From NCBI RefSeq assembly GCF_014295035.1, contig NZ_CP060404.1:1778001-1842000 (forward strand): DNA of 64,000 nt, given 5' to 3'. Each line of letters starts with the position of its first letter. Position 1 is the stretch's first letter. Below, piece after piece: positions 17,825-27,583 of this stretch. The notes beneath the pieces are model-generated. The model saw nothing but the letters and a program-made list of their open reading frames with translations, searched no databases and had not been told where the DNA came from. Position numbers and translations under genes: made by a program. Source of the DNA: Streptomyces buecherae. Lineage in GTDB: Bacteria > Actinomycetota > Actinomycetes > Streptomycetales > Streptomycetaceae.

Positions 17825-18220
17825 ATGAAGGCACTCGTGGTGGTGGACGCGGCGAACGTGGTCGGCTCCGTACCCGACGGTTGGTGGCGGGATCGACATG
17901 GTGCGGCCGAGCGACTGCGCGACGCACTGACCGCATTCTCCGTCACCGGACTGCCCGAGCGCACCGACGTGCCCGCGTGGGCGTGCGGGCAGCCGGTGGA
18001 CATCGTGCTCGTCGTGGAGGGCAGGGCCCGCGAGGTGGCGTCGGCGCCGGGCGTACGGGTCGAGGCGGCGCCCGGCTGCGGAGACGACCACATCGTGGAC
18101 GTCGTCGCCGCCCGCCCGCCGGAGCGGCCCTGCCTGGTGGTCACGGCCGACCGCGAACTGCGCGAGCGGGTGGGCGCGTTGGGGGCGAGCGTGGCGGGGC
18201 CAAGGTCGGTGCGCACCTGA
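17825..18220 (+). CDS. Small NYN/PIN-like domain protein
   Basis: 131 residues. The N-terminal KALVVVDAANVVGSVPDGWWRDR carries the Asp-x-x-Asn signature of NYN (PIN-like) nucleases. The middle VDIVLVVEGRAREV and VEAAPGCGDDHIVDVV supply further acidic residues, and PCLVVTADRELRERVGALGASVAGP closes the fold with the expected Asp. This acidic pattern fits a metal-dependent RNase. Some databases call the family NTP pyrophosphohydrolase, which the sequence does not support. Soluble, with no signal. Its 3' end converges on a damaged gene. Confidence 0.75.
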   Translation: MKALVVVDAANVVGSVPDGWWRDRHGAAERLRDALTAFSVTGLPERTDVPAWACGQPVDIVLVVEGRAREVASAPGVRVEAAPGCGDDHIVDVVAARPPERPCLVVTADRELRERVGALGASVAGPRSVRT

Positions 18221-18629
18221 GCCGTGCGCCGCGCCGCACCACCGTCCACCGCGCGCGGCACCGTACGCGCGTACGGGGGCGACCTCGGCCAGGAGTTCGG
18301 GCGAGGAGGCGACCCATGCCCTCGCCGAACGGGGACGCGGCGGGCGGGTCGTGGGGCAGCGGGAGGGAGTGAGCCACGGTCAGGGGGCCGCGCAGGGCGT
18401 GGTCAGCCAGGTCGGCGCCCAGCTCGCGGCGCGGCAGGCCGCGCGGGAGGGCGAGGCGCGCCCGCGCGGCCAGCCCGTGCGCCTCCGGGCCGGAGCGTTC
18501 CCTGCCGGCCTCGAACAGGTCCGCGCGCCCCTCCGGCCAGAGCAGGCAGCGCCACGCCCCGGGCTCGGGATCGGATCGCACGGCCTGCCGTACGAAGAGC
18601 AGGGCCGAGGCCCCGCCCGTCTGGGTCAA
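18221..18629 (-). pseudogene. Hypothetical gene with an apparent frameshift
   Basis: Reading from ATG 18629, the frame has good G/C third-position bias and a protein-like sequence (GAWRCLLWPEGRADLFEAGRER, ALRGPLTVAHSLPLPHDPPA, SPFGEGMGRLLA). Around 18298-18312 the bias jumps to the +1 frame, which continues as ELLAEVAPVRAYGAARGGRW and then CGAAHGS up to the end of the NYN gene. One inserted or missing base explains both halves. It is either a real pseudogene or a sequencing error. I do not recognise the family. Confidence 0.45.
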
Positions 18630-18666
18630 GCAGGACCCACTGACAACGGTCCCGCCGCCAACTCCC

Positions 18667-19257
18667 TTACGGGCACCGCGTGTCGGTGGGCGCGATGAGG
18701 AGTTCGATGTCCTCCTTGGCCTGCCAGCGCTCGTCCAGGGCGGTCCCCGGGGCGGGCCGTTGGGAGCAGACCGTCCAGGAGTCGGACGCGCCGTCGCCCG
18801 GGTATGCGTGCGGGTTGACGCCGGGGCGGGCTCCGACCAGGCGAACGCCCTTCGTCAGGGCCGTCTCGAAATCGGTGAGTTCGGCCCGCGCGCTGGAAAC
18901 CGGCCCTCCCGACACGTCGGGCATCCGCAACCAGGGGATCGGCCGACCGTCCGCGCTGGGGCACGTTTCGGCTTTTGTGACGACGGCGAACTCGACGCTC
19001 CGCTCGCGCTGGGACTGGAAACACACGGACCAGTCGGCACGTGGCGCCCGATCACCCTCGCTGGCATCGTGCGACGAGAAGGTCAGGCCGGCCTGCCGCG
19101 CCCGCTCCTCGGCCTTTCCGAGCGCCTGCCCCCTCTGTGACGTGAACTCCACGGGGGCGGACGCGGAGTCGCTGGCGCAGCCCGCCACCGCCAGGCCACC
19201 GGCCAGAGCCAGCGCGGACGCACGTACCCGAAATCTCAACGCAGCTCCCGCTGTCAC
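18667..19257 (-). CDS. Secreted lipoprotein with PASTA-like features
   Basis: 196 residues with a signal segment and a lipobox (LAVAGC, Cys27), so it is probably membrane-anchored outside. The body contains two related stretches, RGQALGKAEERARQAGLTFSSHDASEGDRAPRADWSVCFQSQ and PVSSARAELTDFETA...SWTVCSQRPAPGT. The pattern of helix, Gly, strand, then WxVCxQ recalls PASTA domains, with one Cys per repeat. The ligand is unknown. About 280 bp without a gene (19258-19538) separate it from the permease; I see no named element there. Confidence 0.75.
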   Translation of the reverse strand: MTAGAALRFRVRASALALAGGLAVAGCASDSASAPVEFTSQRGQALGKAEERARQAGLTFSSHDASEGDRAPRADWSVCFQSQRERSVEFAVVTKAETCPSADGRPIPWLRMPDVSGGPVSSARAELTDFETALTKGVRLVGARPGVNPHAYPGDGASDSWTVCSQRPAPGTALDERWQAKEDIELLIAPTDTRCP

Positions 19258-19538
19258 TGTGTCAGCCGCTCCGTCAGCGCGCTTTTCTCGGCGAATACGC
19301 CGCCACCCGTGGGTAATCCGCCGGGCCCAACCGAGATTCGCAGGCGCCGGATCACGACGTCAACGAGATCCGACAAGTGGCAGGGCCACCTATCGCTTTT
19401 CCCGGTCCTGAGATCGACGCTTTCCGACCCTCGGTTCCCGCCACCGCGCCGCTTTTCGGACCGCGTGTTCGGGTGTGGCGATCCGCGCACCGACGCACCC
19501 GCCCACTCGGCGGGGCCAGACGGGGGCGTGACGGCGAC

Positions 19539-21053
19539 CTACTCCCCCGGGCTCGTGGGCGCGCTCATGCGGCTGTGGGAGCGGCCGTACGCGACGTAGA
19601 TGACGCAGCCGAGCGCCATCCAGGCCGCGAAGCGCAGCCAGGTCTCGGTCGGCAGGTTGAGCATCAGCCAGAGCGAGGCCAGCACGGAGGCCACCGGCAG
19701 CGCGGGGACCAGCGGGGCGCGGAAGCCGCGCGGCAGGTCGGGGCGGGTGCGGCGCAGGATGACCACGCCGATGGCGACCACGACGAAGGCGAACAGCGTG
19801 CCGATGTTCACCAGCTCCGCCAGTTCGGCCAGGCTGGTGAAGCCGGCGATGACGGCGACCACGGCGCCGAGCAGCACGGTGGACCGGTAGGGCGTGCCGA
19901 AGCGCGGGTGGACCTGCGAGAAGGCCCGGGGCAGCAGCCCGTCCCGGCTCATGGCGAAGAACACCCGGGTCTGGCCGAGCAGCAGGATCAGGCACACCGT
20001 CGTCAGTCCGACCGCGGCGCCGAAGCTGATGAGGCCGGAGTAGAACGGGTGCCCGCTGGCCTTGAACGCGTCGGCGAGCGGGGCGTCCACGGTCAGTTCG
20101 GTGTACTTCCGCATGCCGGTGACCACCAGCGAGACGGCGACGTAGAGCAGCGTGCAGATGGCCAGCGAGCCCAGCAGGCCGCGCGGCACGTCGCGCTGCG
20201 GGTTCCGGGTCTCCTCGGCCGCGGTGGCCACGATGTCGAAGCCGATGTACGCGAAGAAGACGACGGCCGCCGCCGTGAAGACGCCCTGCACGCCGAAGGT
20301 CGTCGGCTCGTACCCGAACATGACCTGGATGAGCGGGGCGGTCAACCCCGAGCCCTGGTCGGCGGTTCCCTCGGCCGGTGGGATGAACGGCCGGTAGTTG
20401 TCGGCCTCCACGAGGAACGCGCCAGCCACGATCACCAGGAGCACCACCGCCAGTTTGACCGCCACGACCAGCGAGGTGACCCGCGCGGACAGCTTCATCC
20501 CCGCCACCAGCACCGCCGTCACCAGCCCGACCAGCAAGAAGGCGAGCAGGTCGAAGCCGAACCCCTCCGCCTGACCGGCCCCGGACAGCCAGTCGGGCAG
20601 GTGCCAGCCGACGTTGTCCATCAGCGAACGCACGTAGCCCGACCAGCCGACGGCGACCACCGCGCAGCCGAGCGCCAGCTCCAGCATCAGGTCCCACCCG
20701 ATGATCCAGGCGGGCAGTTCGCCGAGCGAGGCGTACGAGAAGGTGTACGCGGAGCCCGCGACCGGCACGGTGGAGGCGAACTCCGCGTAGCACAGGGCGG
20801 CCAGCGCGCAGACGGCGCCGGAGACCAGGAAGGCCAGCGCGACGGAGGGGCCCGCGGTGTCCCTGGCGATCTGTCCGGTGAGCACGAAGATGCCGGTGCC
20901 GATGACCACCCCGACGCCGAAGACGGTCAGGTCGAGGGCGGACAGGGACTTGTTCAGCGCGTGCTCGGGCTCCTCGGTGTCGCGGAGGGACTGCTCGACG
21001 GTCTTGGTACGGAAGTAGCCTCCCCGGCCCCTCCCGGGTGCCCGTGTGCTCAT
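19539..21053 (-). CDS. APC-superfamily amino acid permease (cationic amino acid transporter type)
   Basis: 504 residues with about 12-14 hydrophobic segments. TM1 carries the substrate motif FGVGVVIGTGIFVLTGQIA, followed by ALCYAEFASTVPVAGSAYTFSYASLGELPAW, both typical of the CAT/YfnA branch. The N-terminal cytoplasmic tail contains TVEQSLRDTEEPEHALNKSLSALDL, also conserved in that branch. It should import amino acids by proton symport or exchange; specificity cannot be read. It is related to the permease at 58979. Confidence 0.88.
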   Translation of the reverse strand: MSTRAPGRGRGGYFRTKTVEQSLRDTEEPEHALNKSLSALDLTVFGVGVVIGTGIFVLTGQIARDTAGPSVALAFLVSGAVCALAALCYAEFASTVPVAGSAYTFSYASLGELPAWIIGWDLMLELALGCAVVAVGWSGYVRSLMDNVGWHLPDWLSGAGQAEGFGFDLLAFLLVGLVTAVLVAGMKLSARVTSLVVAVKLAVVLLVIVAGAFLVEADNYRPFIPPAEGTADQGSGLTAPLIQVMFGYEPTTFGVQGVFTAAAVVFFAYIGFDIVATAAEETRNPQRDVPRGLLGSLAICTLLYVAVSLVVTGMRKYTELTVDAPLADAFKASGHPFYSGLISFGAAVGLTTVCLILLLGQTRVFFAMSRDGLLPRAFSQVHPRFGTPYRSTVLLGAVVAVIAGFTSLAELAELVNIGTLFAFVVVAIGVVILRRTRPDLPRGFRAPLVPALPVASVLASLWLMLNLPTETWLRFAAWMALGCVIYVAYGRSHSRMSAPTSPGE

Positions 21054-21375
21054 CGGCGTTCCTCCGCCCTGGCTCGATCACGCGTCCGCGTCAAGCTCTC
21101 GCACCACACGGGCCAGCCGACCGCGCACACCGCCGACACCGCCCCGGTTCACCCGATGGGACGCGGGGCGCGGCGCCCCCGCTGGACCACCCGGCCCACG
21201 CCCCGGGCCTGGGTGCCGCGCCCCGGCGCGGCCCACGGCGCACGGCCCGCGCTCGGGCCCGCGCGGGCCCCGGCAGCACGATGCCGGGCCGGCCGCGCGC
21301 GGCGTGGTGCGCCGTGCGGGCCGACCCGGCATGGTCGGTCGGGCGGGCGCGCCGTGGGCGGCCCGGTCGGGGAGG
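21054..21375. other. Gene-free spacer between permease and dxs
   Basis: These 322 bases are extremely GC-rich and full of short self-complementary tracts (for example GCCCGCGCGGGC near 21258-21270), consistent with termination of dxs transcription. No protein-coding bias is seen in any frame, and no promoter can be picked out with confidence. Confidence 0.4.
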
Positions 21376-23370
21376 CTAGTCGCGCGCGGCCTGCGCCGAA
21401 CCGGAGCGGGCGCCGGCCTCGTCCGCCTCGTACCGGCCGTCGAGCTTGGCCACCAGGCCGGTCACCTGGCGCGCGATGTCCGGCGCGGTGAGGCCGATCT
21501 CGGCCAGGATCTCCTTGCGGGACGCGTGGTCCAGGAAGCGCGGCGGGATGCCGAAGTCGCGCAGCGGCACGTCCACGCCCGCGTCGCGCAGCGCCTGCGC
21601 GATGGCGGAGCCGACGCCGCCCACCCGGCTGTTGTCCTCGACCGTGATGACCACCCGGTGCCGCTCGGCCAGCACCGGCATCGCCTCGTCGACCGGCTTG
21701 ACCCACCGCGGGTCCACCACCGTGGTCGAGATACCCTGCCTGTCCAGCAGGTCGGCGACCTCGAGGCACATCGGGGCGAGCGCGCCGATCGAGACGAGCA
21801 GCACGTCGGCCCGGCCGGCGGCCCGGCCCTCGGGGGCCGGCTCGCGCAGGATGTCCATGCCACCGATCCGGTTGACGGCCTTGACCGCCGGGCCCACCGC
21901 GCCCTTGGAGTAGCGCACCACGGTCGGCGCGTCGGTGACCTCGACCGCCTCCCGGAGCTGGGCGCGGACCTGGTCCGCGTCGCGCGGGGCGGCCAGCCGC
22001 AGCCCCGGGACGACCTGGAGGATGGACATGTCCCACATGCCGTTGTGCGAGGCGCCGTCGGTGCCGGTGATCCCCGCCCGGTCCAGGACGAAGGTCACCC
22101 CGCACTTGTGCAGCGCCACGTCCATCAGCACCTGGTCGAAGGCGCGGTTCAGGAAGGTGGCGTAGACGGCGAAGACCGGATGCAGGCCGCCGGTGGCCAG
22201 TCCCGCCGCGGAGACGGCCCCGTGCTGCTCGGCGATGCCCACGTCGAAGACCCGGTCAGGGAACTCCTTGGCGAACTTCTCCAGGCCCACCGGCTGGAGC
22301 ATGGCCGCCGTGATGGCCACGATGTCGTCGCGCTCCTTGCCGAGCTTGACCATCTCCTCGCCGAAGACCGAGGTCCAGTCGGCGCCGGAGGAGGAGATCG
22401 GCAACCCGGTGTCGGGGTGGATCTTGCCGACGGCGTGGAAGCGGTCCGCCTCGTCCTGGAGGGCCGGCGTGTAGCCGCGGCCCTTCTCGGTCAGGCAGTG
22501 CACGATGACCGGGCCGCCGAACCGCTTGGCCCGCTCAAGGGCGGACTCCAGCGCCTCGATGTCGTGGCCGTCGATGGGGCCCACGTACTTCAGGCCCAGG
22601 TCCTCGAACATGCCCTGCGGCGCGATGAAGTCCTTCAGGCCCTTCTTGGCGCCGTGCAGCGTGCCGTACAGCGGGCGGCCGACGACCGGGGTGCGCTCCA
22701 GGAGGTCCTTGCCACGGGCGAGGAAGCGTTCGTAGCCGTCGGTGGTGCGCAGCGTGGCCAGGTGGTTGGCGAGGCCGCCGATGGTCGGCGCGTACGAGCG
22801 CTCGTTGTCGTTGACGACGATGACCAGCGGGCGGTCCTTGGCGGCGGCGATGTTGTTGAGCGCCTCCCAGGCCATGCCGCCGGTCAGCGCGCCGTCGCCG
22901 ATGACGGCGACCACGTGGTCGTTCTTGCGGCGCAGCTCGTTGGCCTTGGCGATGCCCTCGGCCCAGCCGAGGACCGTGGAGGCGTGGCTGTTCTCGATGA
23001 CGTCGTGCTCGGACTCGGCGCGGGAGGGGTAGCCGGACAGGCCGCCCTTGCCCTTGAGCTTGGAGAAGTCCTGACGGCCCGTAAGCAGCTTGTGCACGTA
23101 CGACTGGTGTCCGGTGTCCCAGAGCACCCGGTCCTTCGGGGAGTCGAAGACCCGGTGCAGGGCGATGGTCAGCTCGACCACACCGAGGTTGGGTCCGAGG
23201 TGGCCGCCGGTCTTGGCGACCTCCTCGACGAGGAAGGAGCGGATCTCCGCCGCCAGCTCGTCCAGTTGCGCGAGGCTCAGCCGGTCGAGGTCGCGAGGCC
23301 GCTTCACACGGCTCAGCAGTCGCCACCCGTCCGCTGCCTCCGCACGTGCTGCACGCGGCTCCTTCGGCAC
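21376..23370 (-). CDS. dxs: 1-deoxy-D-xylulose-5-phosphate synthase
   Basis: 664 residues. Thiamine diphosphate-binding motif [18 protein letters not shown]...VNDN, the [15 protein letters not shown] block, the transketolase pyrimidine-domain block [16 protein letters not shown], and the C-terminal domain are all present. It condenses pyruvate and glyceraldehyde-3-phosphate, the first step of the MEP isoprenoid pathway. The start GTG 23370 is fixed by AAGGAGG five bases upstream. It adds about 20 residues ([14 protein letters not shown]) before the usual [15 protein letters not shown]. Its promoter must lie in the roughly 240 bp before the hairpin at 23610. Confidence 0.96.
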   Translation of the reverse strand: MPKEPRAARAEAADGWRLLSRVKRPRDLDRLSLAQLDELAAEIRSFLVEEVAKTGGHLGPNLGVVELTIALHRVFDSPKDRVLWDTGHQSYVHKLLTGRQDFSKLKGKGGLSGYPSRAESEHDVIENSHASTVLGWAEGIAKANELRRKNDHVVAVIGDGALTGGMAWEALNNIAAAKDRPLVIVVNDNERSYAPTIGGLANHLATLRTTDGYERFLARGKDLLERTPVVGRPLYGTLHGAKKGLKDFIAPQGMFEDLGLKYVGPIDGHDIEALESALERAKRFGGPVIVHCLTEKGRGYTPALQDEADRFHAVGKIHPDTGLPISSSGADWTSVFGEEMVKLGKERDDIVAITAAMLQPVGLEKFAKEFPDRVFDVGIAEQHGAVSAAGLATGGLHPVFAVYATFLNRAFDQVLMDVALHKCGVTFVLDRAGITGTDGASHNGMWDMSILQVVPGLRLAAPRDADQVRAQLREAVEVTDAPTVVRYSKGAVGPAVKAVNRIGGMDILREPAPEGRAAGRADVLLVSIGALAPMCLEVADLLDRQGISTTVVDPRWVKPVDEAMPVLAERHRVVITVEDNSRVGGVGSAIAQALRDAGVDVPLRDFGIPPRFLDHASRKEILAEIGLTAPDIARQVTGLVAKLDGRYEADEAGARSGSAQAARD

Positions 23371-23609
23371 TTGCGCCTCCTTGGTGTAGAGCTGTCGAGC
23401 CTTGTCGGTCTGACGAGTCTAATGTTCCGCACTTGACGGTGATGCTGGGCCGATGCGATGTAACTCACGCGAGTGGTCCAGTTCTCGGACGTTGGCGGTC
23501 CGCCCGCGCGGGGGTCCCACGCGCCCGGCGGGCCGTGGCGCGGGGTGTGCCGGCGCACTGGCACGTGAGCCCCGAGCGGGCCCCCTAGCGCCCCGAGGCG
23601 GGCCACAAC

Positions 23610-23658
23610 GCGGCCCCACGGGGTCCCACCAGCGTATGGCGGGACCCCGTGGGGCCGC
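23610..23658 (-). terminator. Very strong hairpin terminating the xylFGH operon
   Basis: 18 perfectly paired bases (23610-23627 with 23641-23658; arm begins GCGGCCCCACGG) enclose a further CCA/TGG pairing. It starts 9 bp after the xylH stop and insulates the transporter operon from dxs downstream on the same strand. The spacer 23371-23609 holds the dxs promoter; no other element is recognised there. Confidence 0.88.
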
Positions 23659-23666
23659 TGGGGGTG

Positions 23667-25007
23667 CTAGCCGCGCCCGGCCGAGCGCTGCGTGCGACGC
23701 GAAACCGAGTCAATTACCACAGCCGCGAGCAGCACGCCACCCGTGATCATGTACTGCACGGACGCCTCGATGCCCAGCAGCGCCATGCCGGAGGCGATGG
23801 AGCCGATCACGAGCATGCCGAGCAGCGCCGACCACACGCTGCCCCGGCCGCCGAAGAGGCTGGTGCCGCCGATGACCGCCGCGGCGATGGCTTCCATCAG
23901 CAGGTTCCCGGTGCCGGCGCCCTGGTTGGCCGCGGCGATCCGGGAGGCGATGAACAGGCCGCCGACCGACGCCATGAGGCCGGAGATCGAGAAGACGGCG
24001 ATGCGGACGAGGGCGACGTTGATCCCCGCCCGCCGCGCGGCCTCCACGCCGCCGCCGACGGCGAAGACCTGGCGGCCGAAGCGGGTGCGGCGCAGCAGGA
24101 CGTCGTAGCCGATCAGCACCACCAGGAAGATCAGCAGCGCCAGCGGCAGGCCCTTGTACTCGTTGAGCCGCCAGGCCGCCGCGAAGGCCAGTACGGCCAG
24201 CACGGCGGTGCGCGCCAGGATCTCGCCGAGCGGCCGGGAGGGCACGCCTGCGGCCTGGCGGCGTCCGGCGTCGAGGAGCTGGGCGGCGAGGAAGAGCGCC
24301 ACGGCGAGCCCGGCCACTCCGTAGGCAACGGCGATGTAGACGAAGTAGTGGCTGGTCAGGTGGACGATGAAGCTGTCGCGGTCGAGGTTGATGGTGCCGG
24401 TGGTGCCGAGCACCTGGAGCATCAGCCCGTTCCACGCCAGCAGCCCGGCCAGGGTGACGACGAACGCCGGGACGCCGATGCGGGCGAAGAAGAAGCCGTG
24501 CACGGCCCCGGCCGCCGCGCCGGAGACGAGGGCGATGAGGATGGCCTGCCACTCGGCCAGGCCCTCGTTGACGTAGAGCACGGCGAGGACGGCGGCGGCC
24601 AGGCCGCTGACCGAGCCGACCGACAGGTCGATCTCGCCGAGGAGCAGGACGAGCACGATGCCGACCGAGATCATCCCGGTGCCGACGATGTAGATGGACA
24701 GGTCGGAGAGGTTCTTCGGGGACAGGAAGGCCGAGTCCCGCCACTGGAAGACGGCCCAGATGATGGCCAGGCCGACCACGACGGGGACCGAGCCGAGTTC
24801 GCCGCCGCGCAGCTTGCGGCCGAACTCCCGCACGTACCCGCGCACGCCCTCCTCGCGCACGATGAGACGGGGGTCGACGGCGGTGACCGCGCCGGGGGCC
24901 ACGGGGGCGCCCTCGATGGGGGGCGCGGCCGGCCGGCCGGCGTCCGTCCCCGTGGTGTCGGCGCCCTCGCGTGGCTCGTCGGCTGACTTGTTCAGGTCGG
25001 TGCTCAC
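23667..25007 (-). CDS. xylH: Sugar ABC transporter permease XylH
   Basis: 446 residues, about ten hydrophobic segments, with an N-terminal cytoplasmic extension of about 65 residues rich in Ala/Pro/Asp. The family signature of ribose/xylose-type (BPD_transp_2) permeases is visible in VLVLLLGEIDLSVGSVSGLAAAV and in GVPAFVVTLAGLLAWNGLML and AIAAAVIGGTSLFGGRGSVWSALLG. The GTG start overlaps the stop of the ATPase gene (GTGA, 25004-25007). With the upstream genes it forms a periplasmic-binding-protein-dependent importer, likely for xylose. Confidence 0.92.
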   Translation of the reverse strand: MSTDLNKSADEPREGADTTGTDAGRPAAPPIEGAPVAPGAVTAVDPRLIVREEGVRGYVREFGRKLRGGELGSVPVVVGLAIIWAVFQWRDSAFLSPKNLSDLSIYIVGTGMISVGIVLVLLLGEIDLSVGSVSGLAAAVLAVLYVNEGLAEWQAILIALVSGAAAGAVHGFFFARIGVPAFVVTLAGLLAWNGLMLQVLGTTGTINLDRDSFIVHLTSHYFVYIAVAYGVAGLAVALFLAAQLLDAGRRQAAGVPSRPLGEILARTAVLAVLAFAAAWRLNEYKGLPLALLIFLVVLIGYDVLLRRTRFGRQVFAVGGGVEAARRAGINVALVRIAVFSISGLMASVGGLFIASRIAAANQGAGTGNLLMEAIAAAVIGGTSLFGGRGSVWSALLGMLVIGSIASGMALLGIEASVQYMITGGVLLAAVVIDSVSRRTQRSAGRG

Positions 25008-25789
25008 GCGTGGTCCTCCGCGTTCGAGGTACGGGCCTTACGGCGGGTGACAGCGTTGTCGGTGGCGCCGGTGATCGCGGAGATGATGTCCTCCTGTGAG
25101 GTGGTCCTGACGTCGAAGGTGCCGTTGTTACGGCCCAGCCGGAGCACCGCGACCCGGTCGGCCACGGCCTTGACGTCGGCCATGTTGTGGCTGATGAGGA
25201 TCACCGCGAGGCCGCGTTCGCGCAGCCGTTCCACCAAGTCGAGCACCTGCGCGGTCTGCTCGACGCCGAGCGCCGCGGTCGGCTCGTCCAGGATCACCAG
25301 GCCGGGCTCGCCCAGCATGGAGCGGGCGATGGCCACCGTCTGCCGCTGGCCGCCGGAGAGCGAGGCGATGGGGATGCGCACGCTCGGAATGCGGATCGAG
25401 AGCGTGTCCAGGAGCTCGCGCGAGCGGCGCTCCATCTCGACCTCGTCGAGGATGCCGGCGCGGGTGATCTCCCGGCCGAGGAAGAGATTGCCGACGACGT
25501 CGATGTTGTCGCACAGCGCCAGGTCCTGGTACACGGTCGCGATGCCCAGCGCCTGGGCGTCGTGCGGGCGGTCGACCCGCACCGGGCGCCCCCGCCACTC
25601 GATGACGCCGTCGTCGGCGGGGCCGACCCCGGCGATCGTCTTGACCAGGGTGGATTTGCCGGCACCGTTGTCGCCCACCAGGGCGACCACCTCGCCGGCC
25701 CGGACCTCCAGATCGACGTCGGTGAGCGCCTGGACGGCACCGAATCGCTTGGAGATCCCGCGCAACGCCAGTACGGGCGTAGCGGTCAC
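25004..25789 (-). CDS. xylG: Sugar ABC transporter ATP-binding protein XylG
   Basis: Single nucleotide-binding domain of 261 residues: Walker A GDNGAGKST, signature LSGGQRQ, Walker B LVILDEPTAALG, H-loop LISHNM. GTG 25789 is preferred because AAGGAG stands nine bases upstream. In-frame ATG 25798 directly abuts that site, and GTG 25807 lies before it. E. coli XylG has two fused ATPase domains, so this half-size form implies a homodimer. It energises sugar uptake with XylH and XylF. Confidence 0.92.
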   Translation of the reverse strand: MTATPVLALRGISKRFGAVQALTDVDLEVRAGEVVALVGDNGAGKSTLVKTIAGVGPADDGVIEWRGRPVRVDRPHDAQALGIATVYQDLALCDNIDVVGNLFLGREITRAGILDEVEMERRSRELLDTLSIRIPSVRIPIASLSGGQRQTVAIARSMLGEPGLVILDEPTAALGVEQTAQVLDLVERLRERGLAVILISHNMADVKAVADRVAVLRLGRNNGTFDVRTTSQEDIISAITGATDNAVTRRKARTSNAEDHA

Positions 25790-25905
25790 GTCAACCATCT
25801 CCTTCACCGCCCTACCCGGGGCGGGGGATGCGCCGCGCCCGGACGGGGGCGGCGGGTACGGAACTCGGGTGAGCCGCGGGATACCGGCCGCGGTCGGTAC
25901 GTCGG

Positions 25906-27006
25906 CTACCGCAGGCCGGCCCGTTCACAGGCGCTCCTGAACTTCGCCGTGCAGATCTTGTCCAGCGGGTACAGGCCGTCCTTGATGACCGTGTCCTTGA
26001 CGTTCTCCACGGTCAGCGCGACCGGGGGGATCAGGGTGGCCGGTACGTCCTTCTCGGTCGGGCTGTCCACGGTGGTCCCCGCCGGCACGTCCTCGCCCCA
26101 GCCCAGGGCCACCGCCATCTCGGCCGCCGTCTTGGCCTCGATCTTGTACGACTTGTAGACGCTCATGAACTGCTCGCCGGCGATGATCCGCTGCACGGCG
26201 GCGAGTTCCGCGTCCTGCCCGGTGACCGGCGGCAGCTTGTCGAAGCCGCCCTGCCGCAGCGCGGTGATGGCGCCGCCCGCCATGCCGTCGTTGGCCGAGT
26301 AGACGCCGACGATCTTGTCCTTGCCGAGCGAGGAGATGGCACCGTTCATGCTGTCGTTGGCGAGGTTCGGCAGCCACTTCTCCACGTCGTACGACTTGCC
26401 GATCTTGACCTTGCCCTTGAGCACGGAGAGCGCGCCCTGCTTGTACATGGCGGCGTTGGGGTCGGCCTCCCAGCCGTTGAGCATGACGATCTGGCCGCTC
26501 TTGGCCTTGCCGCCGATCTCCTTCAGCAACGACCTGGCCTGGACCTTGCCGACCTCCGCGTTGTCGAAGGAGGTGTAGGCGGAGATGGGGCCCTCGGCCA
26601 GCCGGTCGTAGGCGACGACGGGGATGTCGGCGTCGTGCGCCTTCTCGACGGAACTGGCGATGGACTTCGAGTCCACCGAGTCGAGGATGATCACGTCCAC
26701 GTCCTTGGTGATCATCGAGTCGACCTGTTGCTGCTGGACGGACGCGTCCGACTTGGCGTTCACGTACTTGACGTCGCAGGCCGAGCAGAGCTCCTTGACC
26801 CGCTTCTCGATCAAGGGCTGGTCGAAGTTCTCGTAGCGCGCGGTCTGGTCTTCCGGCAGCAGGAGCCCGATCGTAAGAGCGTCGCCCTTCTTCCGGTCCC
26901 TGGACTCACGACCGTCCGCCTCCTTGGCCTTGCCACACGCGGCAAGGCCGACGGTCAGGCTGACCGCGGCGGTGGCGATGACGACACGACGGAGCGTCGC
27001 GTTCAT
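25906..27006 (-). CDS. xylF: Sugar-binding lipoprotein XylF
   Basis: 366 residues from ATG 27006, with GGGAGG eight bases upstream. Signal peptide with lipobox VGLAAC (Cys24). The mature part is a type-I periplasmic-binding-protein fold of the ribose/xylose family (TIGLLLPEDQTARYENFDQPLIEKRV, DVDVIILDSVDSKSIASSVEKAHDADIPVVAYDRL, VGVYSANDGMAGGAITALRQ). It captures the sugar outside the membrane for XylGH. About 115 bp separate it from xylG, so the genes are co-transcribed. A dyad at 27079-27099 is the likely operator. Confidence 0.93.
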   Translation of the reverse strand: MNATLRRVVIATAAVSLTVGLAACGKAKEADGRESRDRKKGDALTIGLLLPEDQTARYENFDQPLIEKRVKELCSACDVKYVNAKSDASVQQQQVDSMITKDVDVIILDSVDSKSIASSVEKAHDADIPVVAYDRLAEGPISAYTSFDNAEVGKVQARSLLKEIGGKAKSGQIVMLNGWEADPNAAMYKQGALSVLKGKVKIGKSYDVEKWLPNLANDSMNGAISSLGKDKIVGVYSANDGMAGGAITALRQGGFDKLPPVTGQDAELAAVQRIIAGEQFMSVYKSYKIEAKTAAEMAVALGWGEDVPAGTTVDSPTEKDVPATLIPPVALTVENVKDTVIKDGLYPLDKICTAKFRSACERAGLR

Positions 27007-27583
27007 ATGGGGTACCTCCCTGACGCGGCCGTCACTGCGGCCGAGGTGGCTGGAAGTCAACTCGGCGGTCACACAAGCGTCAAGAAGTAAATTCTTAACG
27101 AGATGGCAACGATGCCATTCATTACGCCTGTGAACTCAGGATCGAGTGGGACGCGAGCGTCGCGGCCGGCGGTGCGCGCGATGCCGGTCGGCAGGGCGCG
27201 TGCGACCTCGCCGGGTGCTGGCGAGGGAGCTTCGTCGCAGGCAGACGGGCAGGCGGGCGCGGCGGGTACGGCGGGTGGTCGGCCGCCGGCGGTGGCGGCG
27301 GCCGAGGCGGGCCGGGGCTGGACGGGCCACGGTGGAGTTGGACGGGCCACGGCGGGGCTCGGCAGGGGTGCGCGGCGCGGGGCGCCCCGGGCGGGCCGGG
27401 GCCCAGGCTCCGGCTCGGGCGAGGCAGGGGGCGCCGGCGGGCGGGCGCGGCGGAGGTTACGGCGCGGGGGCGCACGGGAGGGCCCCGAGGTCGCGGGGTG
27501 CGGGCACGGGGCGCGCGCGTGGGTGTGCGGGGGGCGGGCAGGCGCCGGGACGGCGCCGCTGGGTGAGGGCAGGCCGGGTCGGA
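27007..27583 (-). other. xylF leader and promoter region
   Basis: 577 bases without a convincing gene. The xylF-proximal 130 bp are AT-richer and hold the operator-like dyad described separately, plus a small GGCA-ACGA-TGCC palindrome near 27105-27116. The distal part is very GC-rich and contains a 14-bp direct repeat (TGGACGGGCCACGG at 27319-27332 and 27339-27352). Such length could allow a terminator for rok7B7. Confidence 0.4.
27079..27099. promoter_or_regulatory. ROK-type operator candidate upstream of xylF
   Basis: GTCAAGAA (27079-27086), a five-base spacer, then TTCTTAAC (27092-27099): an inverted repeat with 7 of 8 arm bases paired, centred 83 bp upstream of the xylF start. On the minus strand 27091-27079 reads TTTACTTCTTGAC, which fits the degenerate motif TTKAMKHSTTSAV that I remember for Rok7B7. 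That recollection needs checking. Confidence 0.6.
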
